A stretch of 64,000 nucleotides of DNA, from the NCBI GenBank assembly GCA_964399985.1, contig CAYNRY010000002.1, positions 62,001 to 126,000 of the forward strand, in the 5' to 3' direction. Of this stretch, positions 1 through 8,678 are shown piece by piece. Each line of letters begins with the position of its first letter. Position 1 is the first letter of the stretch. This DNA comes from Micavibrio_B sp964399985 (GTDB lineage Bacteria; Pseudomonadota; Alphaproteobacteria; Micavibrionales; Micavibrionaceae). The notes beneath the pieces are model-generated. The model saw nothing but the letters and a program-made list of their open reading frames with translations, had not been told where the DNA came from and did not search any database. Both the position numbers and the translations under genes were made by a program.

Positions 1-458
1 AACCCGCCATTGATAGAGTTCTCAGGATGTGTTTCGCTGAAACCTGTTGCCGAAGCCGAAGGATTTAGGCCACCCAGCAAATCCGCCAGAGCCATGTGCT
101 TCCAGAGCTGAGTATTTTCTGTATCGATAGCCGCATCGATGCCAAACCATGGAAAATCGTTTACATTCCCTCCTACTTCCATATTTCCATTACCGTCGAA
201 ACAGGAAGTTGAAGAATTGCAATTCGGAACAAGCACTGATGCGGATGATATATCACCCGGAATATTCTTATACATATCAAGGAATGTATTATAAGCCGCT
301 GTAATACTCTTCACTTGAGAGATCGTCGATGCAAGCCGCGCATTCATGATCAACTCTTGTCCTTTAAGAACACCGCCGATTAGAAGACCAATAATGATCA
401 TAACAATCGAAAGCTCAACAAGCGTAAAACCGCGCATGCCAGTTGATTCATTTTTCAT
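1..458 (-). CDS. Type IV pilin-like (pseudopilin) protein, C-terminus beyond window
   Basis: A partial leftward gene; 152 residues are visible from the ATG at 458. A short leader (MKNESTGMRG) precedes a class III prepilin motif: Gly, then FTLVELSIVMIIIGLLIGG, with Glu at mature position 5. This is the signature cleaved and N-methylated by prepilin peptidase. The N-terminal helix is hydrophobic and followed by a polar globular region with a Cys pair (NCNSSTSC). The rest runs off the left edge, so pilin versus type II secretion pseudopilin cannot be decided. No pilus assembly genes are visible to the right. The Shine-Dalgarno signal is weak. Family call is secure; exact role is unknown. Confidence 0.88.
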   Translation of the reverse strand, partial: MKNESTGMRGFTLVELSIVMIIIGLLIGGVLKGQELIMNARLASTISQVKSITAAYNTFLDMYKNIPGDISSASVLVPNCNSSTSCFDGNGNMEVGGNVNDFPWFGIDAAIDTENTQLWKHMALADLLGGLNPSASATGFSETHPENSINGG

Positions 459-508
459 GGAAAGATATTAACCTATTAATCTTAAAATTCTATTTGTAAT
501 TTTATTTT

Positions 509-1513
509 TTAGTCGAATATCTTTTGCATCAGGAACATTAACAATGCAGCAAATGAAAATGTCAGCGGCAATGTTAATATCCATGCCCAAACGATCCGCC
601 CGAATACGCCCCAATTAACGGCAGAAGCGCGTTTTGCTGTCCCCACGCCCAATATAGCCGATGATATCACTTGCGTGGTACTAAGCGGTACGCCGAAATG
701 CGAGGCGGTGCCGATGACAATAGATGCCGTCGTTTCAGCGGCGAAGCCGTGAATGGGCTGCAGCTTGATAAGCTTATTGCCAAGGGTATGAATGATACGC
801 CAGCCGCCGCTCCATGTGCCGAGCGCCATGGCGATCGCACAAGACAGCACCAACCAAAATGGAATTTCAAAATTGTCTTGCGGATTTACAAGGACCAAAG
901 CCAGCGCAATGATCCCCATGGATTTTTGTGCATCGTTGCGTCCATGCTCGAACGCCATAAACCCCGCCGAGAAAATTTGCAATTTGCTAAAGACACGGTT
1001 GATCGTGCCGAGATTCCATTTATAGACAAGCCATGTCAGGGCAACCATCATAGTAAAACCAACTGAAAGTCCGACGACAGGAGACGCAAACATCGGAATG
1101 ACGATTTTCTGGACGACCACATCCCAGTGAATACTGCCTTCTTCTGCTGTTGACGATACGAAACTTGCTCCAAGTAGAGAGCCGATCAGCGCATGCGAAG
1201 AACTGGTCGGCAAACCTTTCCACCATGTAATCAGGTTCCAGACAATCGCCGCAATGATTGTGCAAAAAACCGTCGTCAGCGTAATTGTCGCGGCATCGAC
1301 AAGGCCTTTACCAATCGTTGCCGCAACTTCCGTTCCTGCGAGCGCACCGACAAAATTCAATATTGCGCCATAAATAACGGCTTTTGACGGTGACATGACT
1401 TTCGTCGAGACGATCGTGGCAATCGCATTCGCCGAATCGTGAAAACCATTGATATAGTCAAAAACGAGCGTCAAACCGATAACGAGACACAGGAATAAAA
1501 AAATCGGTTCCAT
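509..1513 (-). CDS. pit: Inorganic phosphate transporter, Pit family
   Basis: A 334-residue inner-membrane protein of the PiT family (low-affinity, proton- or sodium-coupled phosphate or metal-phosphate uptake). The family's internal duplication is visible: FHDSANA at residues 24-30 is echoed by FEHGRNDAQ at 188-196, and PTSSSHAL at 102-109 by PLSTTQV at 276-282. About ten hydrophobic segments are seen. It lies 3 nt downstream of the DUF47 gene and is clearly in the same operon, the usual pit-accessory arrangement. No Pho box could be recognised upstream. Confidence 0.95.
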   Translation of the reverse strand: MEPIFLFLCLVIGLTLVFDYINGFHDSANAIATIVSTKVMSPSKAVIYGAILNFVGALAGTEVAATIGKGLVDAATITLTTVFCTIIAAIVWNLITWWKGLPTSSSHALIGSLLGASFVSSTAEEGSIHWDVVVQKIVIPMFASPVVGLSVGFTMMVALTWLVYKWNLGTINRVFSKLQIFSAGFMAFEHGRNDAQKSMGIIALALVLVNPQDNFEIPFWLVLSCAIAMALGTWSGGWRIIHTLGNKLIKLQPIHGFAAETTASIVIGTASHFGVPLSTTQVISSAILGVGTAKRASAVNWGVFGRIVWAWILTLPLTFSFAALLMFLMQKIFD

Positions 1514-1516
1514 AAA

Positions 1517-2152
1517 TTACTTATGCTTTAAAACGATTTCGACCGCGATACTTCCAGCATCGCGATAACGGTCGATTACTTTTTCCAGCATATCGTAGAT
1601 ATCCTTGCGCAAAATAAGCTCTCTGGCCGATGTTTCATTCGAGAACAAAGTCACAAGAAGCTCTGCCAATACGGCATCACCTTTCATTTCGAGATCGAGC
1701 AGAATATCGGTTTTGGTAATGATCAAATCATTGGCTTTTCCTTTGCCGAGGGCCACAACCATTTCATTCATGGCTTCACCTTCCTGGCAGATCAGATCGA
1801 CTTGTTTCGATAAACTGCCGTCTTCGAGAGAAATTCCATGCAGGTCAATTCTCTCGCGCACCTTGTCGATAGTCTTTGTGATCTTATAAAGATGCGCAGC
1901 GAATTCCTGAATATCTTCACGGTCGAACGGCGTAATATAGGTCTGGCAAAGTGACTTTGTGATATTGGACATCGTTTGCTTGGCCGATTGCTTGGAAGCT
2001 GCGATCAACTCTCCATATCGCTGTCTTTCCCCGTTATCGGATGTCTGGATATATTCTTTTAAGTGACAGGCGCTTTCATAGGCGGACCGCGAAAGCGATT
2101 CGAGGAGATGCGAGAATTTATCCTGACGCGGCATTAATGACGATATTTTCAT
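1517..2152 (-). CDS. DUF47/PhoU-like phosphate transport regulator
   Basis: 211 residues, mostly helical, matching the DUF47 (TIGR00153) family of PhoU-related cytoplasmic proteins that accompany Pit transporters and are thought to modulate them. The start has a good Shine-Dalgarno (GAGGAGA) before ATG at 2152. The protein begins with the family-typical region about surviving segments 'LMPRQDKFSHLLE' and contains several acidic metal-ligand-like helices (for example DREDIQEFAAHLY near residue 77). It is first gene of the pit operon. Assignment is by family and context; the regulatory role is inferred from family. Confidence 0.9.
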   Translation of the reverse strand: MKISSLMPRQDKFSHLLESLSRSAYESACHLKEYIQTSDNGERQRYGELIAASKQSAKQTMSNITKSLCQTYITPFDREDIQEFAAHLYKITKTIDKVRERIDLHGISLEDGSLSKQVDLICQEGEAMNEMVVALGKGKANDLIITKTDILLDLEMKGDAVLAELLVTLFSNETSARELILRKDIYDMLEKVIDRYRDAGSIAVEIVLKHK

Positions 2153-2464
2153 ATTTTAATCTCCTCGGATTTCACGCCAATCTGCCATATTTTATGCTCT
2201 GCACAAAATAGATAGTGCCGATTCCAAAATTCTGATACGATTCGTTTTAGAATATCATCCAGCCTCTCACCCAGTCGGGTATTTCATTGCGGTTTAATAG
2301 GTTCTGTTTCATAAATCGACATATCGATCCCTGCTTCAGGGCGCACGAGGTCACTTCGCTGATCGAAACATTTCCAACGGCCATTCGCCCCAAGGCAGCT
2401 GCAGAAACGCAAGCTGCCTTTTTTCATACCTTTTCACACTCAACCCAAACCGGAAGGAAACTCC
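2153..2464. other. Divergent intergenic region between DUF47 gene and phoH
   Basis: 312 bp without a convincing gene. It must hold the leftward promoter for the pit operon and the rightward promoter for phoH. The rightward half contains small hairpins (CCCTGcttCAGGG near 2329-2341) and an intrinsic-terminator-like hairpin at 2392-2424, so it may be a phoH leader or encode a short RNA. No known riboswitch class was recognised. Confidence 0.5.
2392..2424 (+). terminator. Intrinsic terminator or attenuator in the phoH leader
   Basis: AAGGCAGC (2392-2399) pairs perfectly with GCTGCCTT (2413-2420) across a 13-nt loop, followed by a T run ending at 2424. It sits 40 nt before the phoH start and no rightward gene precedes it, so it would end a leader or small RNA rather than a coding transcript. 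Confidence 0.6.
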
Positions 2465-3196
2465 ATGTCCAGAGATAAAAACCGTAACAAGCATTCCACG
2501 AATGTTGTCCGTCCGAGTTTCGAGGAGAAATGGCATCCGCTGGAGTCCCAGATCGATAATAACCGCGATAAATCCTATATACGCAAAGTTAAACCGCGTA
2601 CGGACGGCCAGCGTGAGTTGATGGAGGCGATTAACGGCCATAATCTGACTCTTGCTTTGGGTCCTGCGGGATCGGGTAAGACCTATCTTGCAATATCGGC
2701 TGCCGTTGAAGCATTGGAAGCCGGTAAAATCGAGCGTATCGTTCTCTCGCGCCCCGCTATGGAAGCCGGAGAATCGCTCGGCTATCTTCCCGGTGATATG
2801 CATGAGAAAATGGCCCCTTATCTTCGCCCTCTCTACGATGCTCTCGGCGACCGGATGGGCGGTAAGCGCGTGAAGCAATATCTCGATGATGGCACGATCG
2901 AGATCGCCCCTATCGGCTTTATGCGGGGCCGCACGCTCAACAATGCCTTCGTGGTCATCGATGAAGCGCAGAACTGCACTTATTCGCAGCTCAAAATGCT
3001 TCTCTCTCGCCTCGGCTGGCATTCGACGATGGTCGTGACCGGAGATCCAGATCAATCCGATCTTCTGCCGGGTATGTCGGGTCTGGATGACATTTGCAAA
3101 AGAATGGAAGAGATCAAGAATATTGCGGTCGTTCGATTGAAACAGCAGGATATCGTTCGCCATCCGCTGGTCGCCGAGATGCTCGAAGTTATCTAA
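2465..3196 (+). CDS. phoH: PhoH-family ATPase
   Basis: 243 residues. A short charged N-terminus (1-40) is followed by the PhoH P-loop domain: Walker A GPAGSGKT at 66-73, Walker B VVIDEAQN at 163-170, and a sensor-like VTGDPDQSD at 191-199. PhoH proteins are cytoplasmic nucleotide-binding proteins, related to superfamily 1 helicases, of poorly defined role in RNA or phosphate physiology. It resembles the shorter PhoH form without a KH or PIN domain. It starts after a GGAAGGAAA Shine-Dalgarno stretch. Proximity to the pit operon, transcribed divergently, fits a phosphate-related neighbourhood, but this is only context. Confidence 0.92.
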   Translation: MSRDKNRNKHSTNVVRPSFEEKWHPLESQIDNNRDKSYIRKVKPRTDGQRELMEAINGHNLTLALGPAGSGKTYLAISAAVEALEAGKIERIVLSRPAMEAGESLGYLPGDMHEKMAPYLRPLYDALGDRMGGKRVKQYLDDGTIEIAPIGFMRGRTLNNAFVVIDEAQNCTYSQLKMLLSRLGWHSTMVVTGDPDQSDLLPGMSGLDDICKRMEEIKNIAVVRLKQQDIVRHPLVAEMLEVI

Positions 3197-3221
3197 ACGA
3201 ATAAACAGACTGGACTTCTTC

Positions 3222-3255
3222 GACATGGACCCTAAAATGGGTCCATGTCTTCTTT
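3222..3255 (+). terminator. Strong hairpin after phoH overlapping the next start codon
   Basis: GACATGGACCC (3222-3232) and GGGTCCATGTC (3239-3249) form a perfect 11-bp stem with a 6-nt loop, then TTCTTTT. It would serve as phoH terminator. The ATG assigned to the SCO gene (3245) lies in its 3' arm. Confidence 0.65.
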
Positions 3256-3883
3256 TAACCCTGTCAAAGACCGCCTTATTCGCACCGCGCTTTTAGCCGC
3301 TATAGGGCTCTGCCTTGGTGCGCTTATCGCTGGCGTCAGCGCCTTGTCGTCGAAGAAAAACGATAATACGCCCGCCATTTTAAACGTCGCTGGTGTCGGC
3401 GGGCCTTTCAAACTGACAGATCAGGATGGAAAAATCCGCAGCGAAAAAGATTTCGCCGGTAAATATAAATTGATCTATTTCGGCTTTACGTCATGCCCGG
3501 CTATCTGCCCGACCGAGCTTCAAAAAACAGCCGAGGCTTACAAGGAATTATCGGATAGCCAGAAAGATCAGATTCAGATGATCTTCATCACCGTCGACCC
3601 CGAGCGCGATACGTCCAAGGTTTTAAAAAAATATGTCGGTCTTTTCGACCCGTCCATGGTTGGGCTCACTGGCACGCCTGAGCAAATCGAAGCCGTAAAA
3701 AGAGAATTCAAGGTCTATGCGGCAAAAGTGCCGGATGGTGACGACTACACGATAGATCACTCCTCATTCATTTATTTCATGAGCCCTGACGACACATTGA
3801 TAACGCTGTTCAAAACCCAGCAAACGGCCACCGAGATGGAAGACTTCATTCGCAAATATTTGAAGAAGCAGCCTAAGCTGTAA
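3245..3883 (+). CDS. SCO1/SenC family copper-binding thioredoxin-fold protein
   Basis: 212 residues. An N-terminal membrane anchor (about 12-34) is followed by a periplasmic thioredoxin-fold domain. The copper ligands of the family are present: CPAIC at 84-88 (Cys84, Cys88) and His172 in the DHSSF motif. Also present is the VDPERD motif near 117-122. SCO proteins deliver copper to the CuA site of cytochrome c oxidase or act as redox chaperones. No oxidase genes are adjacent. No Shine-Dalgarno is visible and the ATG lies in a terminator-like stem; no other in-frame ATG occurs before the domain. The 3' end overlaps the convergent panC by 11 bp. Confidence 0.93.
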   Translation: MSSFNPVKDRLIRTALLAAIGLCLGALIAGVSALSSKKNDNTPAILNVAGVGGPFKLTDQDGKIRSEKDFAGKYKLIYFGFTSCPAICPTELQKTAEAYKELSDSQKDQIQMIFITVDPERDTSKVLKKYVGLFDPSMVGLTGTPEQIEAVKREFKVYAAKVPDGDDYTIDHSSFIYFMSPDDTLITLFKTQQTATEMEDFIRKYLKKQPKL

Positions 3884-4706
3884 TATTATCAATCAATCTG
3901 GTCGTGCCGATCCATGCCGCCGCCAGAATCCGTTTCTCCGCCTTGTCTCCTGTATCAGAAGGCTGCAAAGTCTTCGCATCGCGGATATCGCAATAATCGA
4001 CCTTGGTAAAGCCACGGATTTTCAGCTCTGCCACGCCCCATGCTTCAATCTCTCGCATATCGAAACCGGAATCTATTTTCTCTGCCATAGTCAACAAGAC
4101 AAGATTTAATTGCTGCGCGACTTTCAGCTCGTCTTCGTTCAGATAGGCATTGCGCGAAGACAGTGCCAATCCTGAATCCTTGTCGCGCACGGTCGGTACT
4201 GGCACGATTTCAATCGGCAGATTGAGATCATAAACCATGCGTTTGATGACCTGTAATTGCTGATAATCTTTTTCACCGAAGAAAGCCTTATCCGGCATGA
4301 CTTGTAAAAATAATTTTGCAACGACCGTCGCAACGCCATCAAAAAACTGCGGGCGGAAATGTCCTTCCAATGGTTCGGAAATTTTACCGACTGAGATTTT
4401 TGTTACAAAACCTTCGGGATACATATCATCGATAGTTGGCGTATAAATCGCATGAACTCCGGCTGCTGCCAATTTTTCCATGTCGGCATCTAAAGTACGC
4501 GGATATTTCGCCAGATCTTCATGCGGCGCGAATTGTTTCGGATTGACGAAGACGCTGACAATTACGCGGTCGCAATCAGCCAGCGCTATTTCCACCAGAT
4601 GCAAATGCCCTTCATGAAGCGCTCCCATCGTCGGTACAAGGCCGAGAACAGAATCCTCGGCTCCGGCATAAGCCTGCAATTCCTCGAAATTATGAAGCCT
4701 GATCAT
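3873..4706 (-). CDS. panC: Pantothenate synthetase
   Basis: 277 residues, normal for PanC, which joins pantoate and beta-alanine with ATP in coenzyme A synthesis. The nucleotidylyltransferase signature PTMGALHEGH is at 25-34, followed by SVFVNPKQFAPHEDLAKYPR, and the later GEKDYQQ and LSSRNAYL motifs are intact. The start overlaps the end of the upstream thioesterase gene by 17 bp, so the two are co-transcribed. panB lies nearby on the opposite strand, giving a split pan pathway cluster. Confidence 0.97.
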   Translation of the reverse strand: MIRLHNFEELQAYAGAEDSVLGLVPTMGALHEGHLHLVEIALADCDRVIVSVFVNPKQFAPHEDLAKYPRTLDADMEKLAAAGVHAIYTPTIDDMYPEGFVTKISVGKISEPLEGHFRPQFFDGVATVVAKLFLQVMPDKAFFGEKDYQQLQVIKRMVYDLNLPIEIVPVPTVRDKDSGLALSSRNAYLNEDELKVAQQLNLVLLTMAEKIDSGFDMREIEAWGVAELKIRGFTKVDYCDIRDAKTLQPSDTGDKAEKRILAAAWIGTTRLIDNITA

Positions 4707-5271
4707 TATTCACTTCCTGTTTTGTGACCTCGCGCAGGAAATCTTCCGATTTCTGCCATTCAACGATATGCGCCGGAATTTCCGGTGTTTCAACCGCTAA
4801 TCCCGCACTATCCAGCACATCTTTCGTCGGTACGGTCCTTTTATTTTTTTGATCGTAAAAACTGCCTTTGACCAAAGCCACCGCCGCCACTGCGCCATGT
4901 TTCTTGCCGCCATCGGCAATCACAAAACGCTGTTCCATATAGGCCCATTTATCGTCCCATGAGACGATACGCGTATGCAGCTCATAGGACTGAAACGGCA
5001 TTAGGGGAAGACGGTAGCGGATGGTTGCCGAGCCAAGGATCGGCACGCTTTTTTGTCTCAGCATAATCTGCATCAGCCCTGCCCGTAAAACTAGGTCGAA
5101 CCGCCCGAGATCCATAATGGTCAGATACCGCCCGTTATTCATATGCATGTTGAAATCGAGATCGTTGGGCAGGACCTTGAATCTCAAAACGGATATTTCG
5201 AGAATCGAAGAAATTTTCGGTTTGAAAAATGAACTGATAAGGACCCAGAGGACACGGAAATAAAGATGCAT
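4690..5271 (-). CDS. Hotdog-fold acyl-CoA thioesterase, 4HBT_2/THEM6-like
   Basis: 193 residues. An N-terminal hydrophobic stretch (5-16) is followed by a single hotdog domain with the sequence VLPNDLDFNMHMNNGRYL near 33-50, typical of the thioesterase-like THEM6/4HBT_2 family. The substrate is unknown; an acyl-CoA is likely. It overlaps panC and is divergent from panB with a 73-bp promoter-containing gap. A link to coenzyme A metabolism is suggested by position only. Confidence 0.82.
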   Translation of the reverse strand: MHLYFRVLWVLISSFFKPKISSILEISVLRFKVLPNDLDFNMHMNNGRYLTIMDLGRFDLVLRAGLMQIMLRQKSVPILGSATIRYRLPLMPFQSYELHTRIVSWDDKWAYMEQRFVIADGGKKHGAVAAVALVKGSFYDQKNKRTVPTKDVLDSAGLAVETPEIPAHIVEWQKSEDFLREVTKQEVNNDQAS

Positions 5272-5344
5272 GATTCAAATTAAGACTTTGCCATGCATTG
5301 CGCAAGCCATTGCCTGAGGGCTCAGTATTCTGTTAAAAGAATAT

Positions 5345-6157
5345 ATGTCCGTGACAGCTTCCATGAAGAAATTAACCGCCCGCGCTTTTCTCGAGAGAAA
5401 AAACCAGCAAAAACTTGTCATGCTGACGGCTTATTCGGCGCAGATGGCAAAGCGTATAGCCCCGCATGTCGATGCCATTTTGGTCGGAGATTCATTAGGC
5501 ATGGTGTTATACGGTTTTGAAACGACCTTGCCGGTGACACTGGACATGATGGCCTTACATACACAAGCAGTTCGCCGCGGCGCGCCGCATAGCTTTATCA
5601 TTACCGACCTGCCGTTTGGTTCTTACCAGATGTCGAAGGAACAGGCTTTTGAATCAGCCTCATTCATTTTAAAATCAAGTGGCGCAGATGCGGTCAAGCT
5701 CGAAGGCGGCGTGGAACTGGCTGAAACCGTTGAATTCCTTACTTCACGTGGCATCCCGGTTATGGGCCATGTCGGATTGATGCCGCAAAGCATCAATCAA
5801 CTCGGTTCTTATAAAGCCCAAGGCCGTGATGAAAAAGCGGCAGCAAAAATTAAAGAAGATGCACGGAAAATTTGTGAAGCAGGCGCTTTTTCGATCGTGC
5901 TTGAAGGCATCTTGGAAAAAATTGCCTCAGAGATAACATCCTCCCTGCCCATTCCAACCATTGGCATTGGCGCATCTCCCAATTGCGACGGTCAAGTTTT
6001 GGTAACAGATGATTTATTGGGCTTGTTCAACGAATTTACACCGAAATTCGTCCGCAAATATGCGCATCTCTCAGATGAAATCTCTGCCGCATTCGAAAAC
6101 TATGCCAAAGATGTCAAAGACGGGAAATTTCCGTCTGACAAGGAATGCTTTGCCTAA
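5345..6157 (+). CDS. panB: 3-methyl-2-oxobutanoate hydroxymethyltransferase (ketopantoate synthase)
   Basis: 270 residues. PanB uses 5,10-methylene-tetrahydrofolate to make ketopantoate, the first committed step to pantothenate. The TIM-barrel motifs are clear: LTAYSAQMAK, ILVGDSLGMVLYG (metal and substrate binding), DLPFGSYQ, AVKLEGG, and MGHVGLMPQS, followed by TIGIGASPNCDGQVLV. The first ATG gives a slightly extended N-terminus; Met7 is an alternative. It is divergent from thioesterase-panC and its 3' end overlaps the convergent SCP2 gene by 4 bp. Confidence 0.97.
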   Translation: MSVTASMKKLTARAFLERKNQQKLVMLTAYSAQMAKRIAPHVDAILVGDSLGMVLYGFETTLPVTLDMMALHTQAVRRGAPHSFIITDLPFGSYQMSKEQAFESASFILKSSGADAVKLEGGVELAETVEFLTSRGIPVMGHVGLMPQSINQLGSYKAQGRDEKAAAKIKEDARKICEAGAFSIVLEGILEKIASEITSSLPIPTIGIGASPNCDGQVLVTDDLLGLFNEFTPKFVRKYAHLSDEISAAFENYAKDVKDGKFPSDKECFA

Positions 6158-6453
6158 GCCTCCAGCATGCCATTCAGCTTCAATGCCAGACCCATACTGC
6201 CCCGCACCTTGAGCTTTCCCATCATAAAAGCAAAATTCGGGTCTTGAGAGCCATCCAGAATTTTTGAGAATGTTTCAAGACTGGTCGCCAGCGTGACCTC
6301 GGCATCGCCTTCTTCGTTGGTAACAACCGGCGGCGATTGCGTGCCGTCGACGAAAACTTTGCCGTCGTCATCGAAATCAAAAAGGGCTGTATGGTTGAAC
6401 CCGCCGCTACCGACGCGTTTTTTAAGTGTCTCTGTAATTTGCTCGAGATCCAT
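6154..6453 (-). CDS. SCP2 sterol-carrier-like lipid-binding protein
   Basis: 99 residues forming a lone SCP2 domain, ending in the typical AFMMGKLKVRGSMGLALKLN segment. These small proteins bind acyl-CoA or other lipids. The start has a GGAG Shine-Dalgarno. The gene starts on the last base of the acyl-CoA dehydrogenase stop codon, so it is coupled to that gene and probably serves fatty acid handling. Confidence 0.9.
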   Translation of the reverse strand: MDLEQITETLKKRVGSGGFNHTALFDFDDDGKVFVDGTQSPPVVTNEEGDAEVTLATSLETFSKILDGSQDPNFAFMMGKLKVRGSMGLALKLNGMLEA

Positions 6454-8246
6454 TAAAATTCTCCTTCTTTCATTTCCATGAGGGGACCGGCGCCCGCCAT
6501 AATCATGCGGAAACGCGCTTCATTTTCCGGCAGCATGCGTTCAAAGAAGAAACGCGCTGTCTTGATTTTGCTGTCGTAGAACTCCTGTCGTCCGTCGCCG
6601 CCTTCTTTGAGTTTGGCAGAGGCCACTTTGACAATCCGGCACCACATAAAGCCGAGCGCGACGAGGGCAAACATGCGTAAGTAATCGACCGAGGCCGCTC
6701 CCGCTTCATTCGGGTCTTTCATGCCTTTTTGCGCGATGATGGCTGTGACTTGCTGGAGTTTCGCAAACGCTTTTGCAAACGGCATGATAAATTCAGCGAG
6801 GTCAGGATTGGCCTGCTCCGCTTCGATAAAATCAGACACGGGCTGGAAGAAACGGCGCAGCAGGCGTCCAAAATTCTGGCCCATTTTACGTCCGACGAGA
6901 TCGAGTGCCTGAATACCGTTCGTGCCTTCGTAAATCTGGCTGATCCGCGCATCGCGGACATATTGCTCGACGCCCCATTCCCAGATATAGCCGTGACCGC
7001 CATAGACCTGCATGGCAAGGTTCGATACTTCAGATCCCATATCGGTCAAATAGGCTTTGACGATCGGTGTCAGCAGCGCGACCAGGTCATCGGCCTCCTG
7101 ACGGGTTTGCGCATCCGGATGTTTTTCCGAGATGTCCAAATTCATACCGACCCAATAAGACAGCGCCCGCGCCCCTTCACAGAAAGCTTTGGACGTGAGC
7201 AGCATCCGGCGAACATCCGGATGAACGATAATAGGATCGGCAGCTTTGTCAGGGTATTTCGTGCCGTCAAGCGCGCGCATCTGCAAACGGTCTTTTGCAT
7301 ACCAAAGAGCATTTTGATAGGCGACTTCGGCAATGCCGAGGCCCTGCATACCGACGCCGAGACGCGCTGCGTTCATCATCGTGAACATAGCTTTCAAGCC
7401 CTTATGCGGTTCGCCAACCAGCCAGCCTTGCGCATCATCGAAATTGAGGACGCAGGTCGAGGAAGCCTTGATCCCCATTTTATGTTCGATGGAGCCGCAC
7501 ATCACGCCATTGCGGGCGCCCGGCATATTGTCTTCTTTCGGCAAAAATTTCGGCACGACGAAAAGAGAAATCCCGCGAGAGCCTTCCGGTGCATCCGGCA
7601 ATTTTGCCAGTACGAGGTGAATAATATTGCTGGTCAAATCATGTTCACCGGCAGAGATGAAGATCTTGGTGCCGGAAATTTTGTACGAACCGTCGTCATT
7701 TGGAATAGCCTTGGTACGGATCAATCCGAGATCGGTTCCGCAATGCGGCTCGGTCAGGCACATGGAACCGGACCATTCGCCGGTCACCATCTTCGGCAGA
7801 TAGGTTTGTTTTAGTTCCTCGCTGGCATGCAGCAATATCGCCCGATACGCGCCCTCGGACAGGCCCGGATACATACCGAACGCCATGTTGGACGAACAAA
7901 TCATTTCCATGAAAACGAAATTCCACAAATGCGGCATGCCCATGCCGCCATAAGCAGGATCGGCAGAGAGAGCAGTCCAGCCGCCTTCGGTATACGTCTT
8001 GTAAGCTTCGATAAAACCCTTAGGGGTGCGCACGACGCCGTTTTCGTAATGGCATCCTTCCTTGTCGCCGGACTGATTCAAGGGAAACAAAACTTCTTCG
8101 CAAATTTGTGAACCACTTTCTAAAATCTGATCCATCAAATCTTTCGTCGCGTCTTCATAGCCCGGGAGTTCCGACAGTTTTCCGGCACCCAAAACATCGT
8201 GCAGAATGAAATTCATATTTTCGAGAGGGGCCTTATAGACGGGCAT
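6453..8246 (-). CDS. Acyl-CoA dehydrogenase (long, C-terminally extended type)
   Basis: 597 residues, the length of the large FAD-dependent acyl-CoA dehydrogenase subgroup with an extra C-terminal helical domain. N-terminal, middle (TEPHCGTDLG near 166) and C-terminal FAD domains are present; YEGTNGIQALD carries the probable catalytic Glu. It catalyses the first oxidation of beta-oxidation. An AAGGAGATATC leader gives an excellent start at 8246. It is in an operon with the SCP2 gene and a small upstream protein gene. Chain-length specificity cannot be read from sequence. Confidence 0.95.
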   Translation of the reverse strand: MPVYKAPLENMNFILHDVLGAGKLSELPGYEDATKDLMDQILESGSQICEEVLFPLNQSGDKEGCHYENGVVRTPKGFIEAYKTYTEGGWTALSADPAYGGMGMPHLWNFVFMEMICSSNMAFGMYPGLSEGAYRAILLHASEELKQTYLPKMVTGEWSGSMCLTEPHCGTDLGLIRTKAIPNDDGSYKISGTKIFISAGEHDLTSNIIHLVLAKLPDAPEGSRGISLFVVPKFLPKEDNMPGARNGVMCGSIEHKMGIKASSTCVLNFDDAQGWLVGEPHKGLKAMFTMMNAARLGVGMQGLGIAEVAYQNALWYAKDRLQMRALDGTKYPDKAADPIIVHPDVRRMLLTSKAFCEGARALSYWVGMNLDISEKHPDAQTRQEADDLVALLTPIVKAYLTDMGSEVSNLAMQVYGGHGYIWEWGVEQYVRDARISQIYEGTNGIQALDLVGRKMGQNFGRLLRRFFQPVSDFIEAEQANPDLAEFIMPFAKAFAKLQQVTAIIAQKGMKDPNEAGAASVDYLRMFALVALGFMWCRIVKVASAKLKEGGDGRQEFYDSKIKTARFFFERMLPENEARFRMIMAGAGPLMEMKEGEF

Positions 8247-8266
8247 GATATCTCCTTAAGAGAGGG

Positions 8267-8617
8267 TTAGTTCGATTTATCGTATTCGCGCAAAAGGCGT
8301 AGATGCTGGGCCAGTTTTTCCGGCTCCATGGATTGTAAAATTTTTTTGGCCTGCTCCATAGGAGAATTTTCAACTGCCGCCATAGCATCCGGGGCGAGAG
8401 AGCGCATAGCTTCTTTGGCTCTTTGCTCAGGCGTCTTTTGGGCCTGCTGCTGTTTTTCCATCATAGCGCGGACTTTGGCCAATGTCTCTTCGCCGATCGC
8501 TTCCCGTGCCATTTTGGCATGGCCCATTGCTTCATGAATGAGCTGGTCTTTCTTGCTCATCTCAGCGGTGTTTTGCTGCACTGCGGGCGGATTTTTGGAT
8601 TTTGTCCAGTTAAACAT
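8267..8617 (-). CDS. Small charged helical protein, unknown function
   Basis: 116 residues, no family recognised. The sequence is rich in Lys, Glu, Gln, Met and Ala and predicted mostly helical, with a coiled-coil-like stretch (KVRAMMEKQQQAQKTPEQRA). No signal peptide or membrane segment is seen. The ATG at 8617 follows AGGATGGAAAG. It lies 20 bp upstream of the acyl-CoA dehydrogenase in the same direction and is probably co-transcribed with it. Confidence 0.8.
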   Translation of the reverse strand: MFNWTKSKNPPAVQQNTAEMSKKDQLIHEAMGHAKMAREAIGEETLAKVRAMMEKQQQAQKTPEQRAKEAMRSLAPDAMAAVENSPMEQAKKILQSMEPEKLAQHLRLLREYDKSN

Positions 8618-8678
8618 CTTTCCATCCTGACATTACCACTTTAAAACTTCATTAATATATCAATCAGATAGAACAAAA

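Noticed and set aside
2351..3226. 291-aa ORF opposite phoH
   Set aside because: Antisense to phoH, with biased composition and no family; the sense gene has Walker motifs and a ribosome site.
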